This document shows positions 30,553 through 32,103 of a DNA stretch of 32,103 bases, in pieces. Both the position numbers and the translations under genes were made by a program. Source of the DNA: Bigelowiella natans CCMP2755. Lineage: Eukaryota; Cercozoa; Chlorarachniophyceae. Position 1 is the stretch's first letter; the number at the start of each line of letters is the position of its first letter. The notes beneath the pieces are model-generated. The model was not told where the DNA came from. It saw only the letters and a list, made by a program, of their open reading frames with translations, and did not search any database. The stretch lies in the NCBI GenBank assembly GCA_000320545.1, contig ADNK01002335.1:1-32103 (forward strand), written 5' to 3'.

Positions 30553-32103
30553 ATGCAGAAGGTAGTTTGTAATATATTCTTTGACGAGAGGAGGGAGGGA
30601 GAGAGAAAGGCGAGCCTGTCGGACGGGTGTGAGCAATGAGTTTCCCTACTATGCGATCACCACGATCTGTTTCTGGACCAATAGGCGAAGAAAGAGAAAC
30701 GAAGAAAGAAGGCAGCGCCCCCGGTGGAGGTGAACTCCAATTTAGAAATAACTATAGTGTTTCCACACGTTTGATGCTCTTTCGAATCGCAGGCGATTGA
30801 AAGCGGCGATGTAATGGTCTGGATGGCAGGTGGCGGCGCCAACGAAACCAGTATCAGTCTTCGCGTGCTTGTTCGACGTAAGGCGCAAACGAAAGTCATC
30901 GTGAATAATCCGAAGCCAAAGGTGCTGCTGGGTCTCCCCGCCATTGCGTTCTGCCGTAAAAACGGGGGGGGGGGGGCTGTGCGAGGAGCGAGCATGACAA
31001 GGATAACGTGCACGCTCACTTCCGACTCTTTTCCCCCACGCTCCTTGTGCGCTCACCCCCATTTAGAATGAACTAAAGGCCACGCTGGACCGAATCTCGA
31101 CCAAGATCAGAGCCAGCTCCTGCGATTTGGTAATCACGCACACAGCAGCAGCACACGAAATTTGCATGGCGTCGCAGTGTTTGCGTGTGCTTCGCCACCG
31201 AATAAGCATGTCCCTTTCCTGAATGAGCAGATCGGAAGAGACGGGAAACAATTGGACGCCTCGCTGACCAACGCGGAGGGCTGGGCAATGGCCGCCTACC
31301 TCTTAGTCACAACCGCGATCCGGGACGGTCAAAACGATGCGAAGAAGGAGGATGCGGAAGGAGACAGCAGCGAAAGAAAGACGGCAATTGCGACAACCCG
31401 TCACCGCTTTGCTATTACTCGAAATCCGCCGCGTATTGCCGATGTGTGGGTAAGTTTCGTCCGATGGAAGAGTAGATTTTCTTCCTCTTCCTCCTCCGCC
31501 TCATCGTGCTTCTTCTCCTCTCCCTCTCTCTTTTCTCTCCTCATGTTTGTTGTGAATGTTTTCCGTAAATAGGTAAGTGAGTGCCCGATTGAAGGCTGCC
31601 GCCTTGTTCCTATCGTCAAGTTCATGGACAATGGCGACGGTGCGGTGCAGAAATCTACCACTTTTGAATGGCTGCGCATTAAGCCGCAGCCCCCCTCCTC
31701 CTCCTTCTCCTCCTCCCGCCCCCCCCCCAATACCACTGCGCCATCGGTATCACGGCCACCACCTGCACGGACGGGCGTGTCCTGTTCCCTGCAGGTTGGA
31801 AACCCATCTTACACTCCATCTAAGGAAGACATTGGCTGCCATCTTCTCCTGCCTATCTCCCCAATGCGCGCAGGGAAAGAAGAAGAAGAGGAGGAGGGGG
31901 GGGGGGGCTGCGGGTGCAGGCGCCGCCAAGTAGTAGTTGTTTGTTTCGCCGCGGCGCCGTCGTTGTTGATCATGAAGATGAGGAGAAGGAGGAGGCGGCA
32001 GCTTGGGATCGGGCTCCCTCTTTCTTGGTGGAGGAAAACATTCACCACGATGATGAGGAGAGAGAAGGGAGAGGGGGAGGAGAAGAAGCACTCTTGTTGC
32101 TGG
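30553..32103 (+). CDS. PDE12: PDE12-like 2',5'-phosphodiesterase / poly(A) exonuclease, N-terminal part; 3' end outside window
   Basis: PDE12 trims 2',5'-oligoadenylates and mitochondrial poly(A) tails. Exons: 30553-30561, 30685-30729, 30793-30921, 31067-31129, 31231-31449, 31573 onward. The N-terminal domain aligns by eye with animal PDE12: SISLRVLVRRKAQTKV plus LKATLDRISTKIRA, then RHRFAITRNPP (PDE12 has KYKVERNPP), CPIEGCRLVPIVKFMD, TTFEWLRI, and PSYTPSKEDIGCHLL (PDE12 has VYTPSNADIGLRL). Plant CCR4-type nucleases share the last two blocks. The catalytic exonuclease-endonuclease-phosphatase domain must lie to the right. A Pro/Ser-rich insert and a polyG/GAA run make the exon pattern after about 31890 unclear. 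MQKAKKEKRRKK is not a clear mitochondrial presequence, so extra 5' exons are possible. Confidence 0.78.

Noticed and set aside
1-32103. Transposons, retroviral genes, tRNA or rRNA
   Set aside because: No transposase, reverse transcriptase, long terminal repeats, cloverleaf or rRNA-like sequence was recognised by eye; a covariance or repeat-library search was not possible.

Overview
This window looks like nuclear DNA from an intron-rich, flagellated microbial eukaryote. The genes are cut into many short exons with GT-AG introns, nearly all protein matches are eukaryote-specific, and introns and spacers are full of (TA)n, (GA)n/(CT)n, (CA)n and trinucleotide tracts. A dynein regulatory complex gene implies a motile cilium. 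The mix of G-alpha, RhoGEF and myosin-tail (TH1) domains with short introns would suit a SAR-type protist such as a chlorarachniophyte, but that placement is a guess. All gene models were built by eye from splice signals, reading phase and remembered family motifs. No search was run.

Nine genes are supported. From left to right: DRC3 (minus strand, runs off the left edge); PDCD2L (plus, complete); cyclin C (minus, complete); a secreted, probably glycosyltransferase-like protein A (plus); a very large minus-strand gene with an N-terminal PH domain, a long helical region and a complete but degenerate G-alpha domain at its C terminus; a plus-strand protein with two tandem myosin TH1 domains and no motor; a small plus-strand RhoGEF that is almost only a DH domain; a minus-strand paralogue B of protein A; and the N-terminal half of a PDE12-type 2',5'-phosphodiesterase (plus, runs off the right edge).

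The layout alternates divergent pairs with short shared upstream regions (DRC3/PDCD2L, cyclin C/protein A, PH-G-alpha/TH1, protein B/PDE12) and convergent pairs with 0.9-1.2 kb spacers (PDCD2L/cyclin C, protein A/PH-G-alpha, RhoGEF/protein B). The convergent spacers share an odd composition rich in short palindromes. The middle of the window (about 11-28 kb) holds three membrane or cytoskeleton signalling genes in a row; a shared pathway is only an inference.

The most notable item is the apparent PH-helical-G-al­pha fusion. Twenty-five introns can be placed with phases that all agree, and the joint between the helical part and the G-alpha part is phase-matched. The G-alpha module has lost the usual switch residues, which recalls plant extra-large G proteins but with a different N-terminal architecture.
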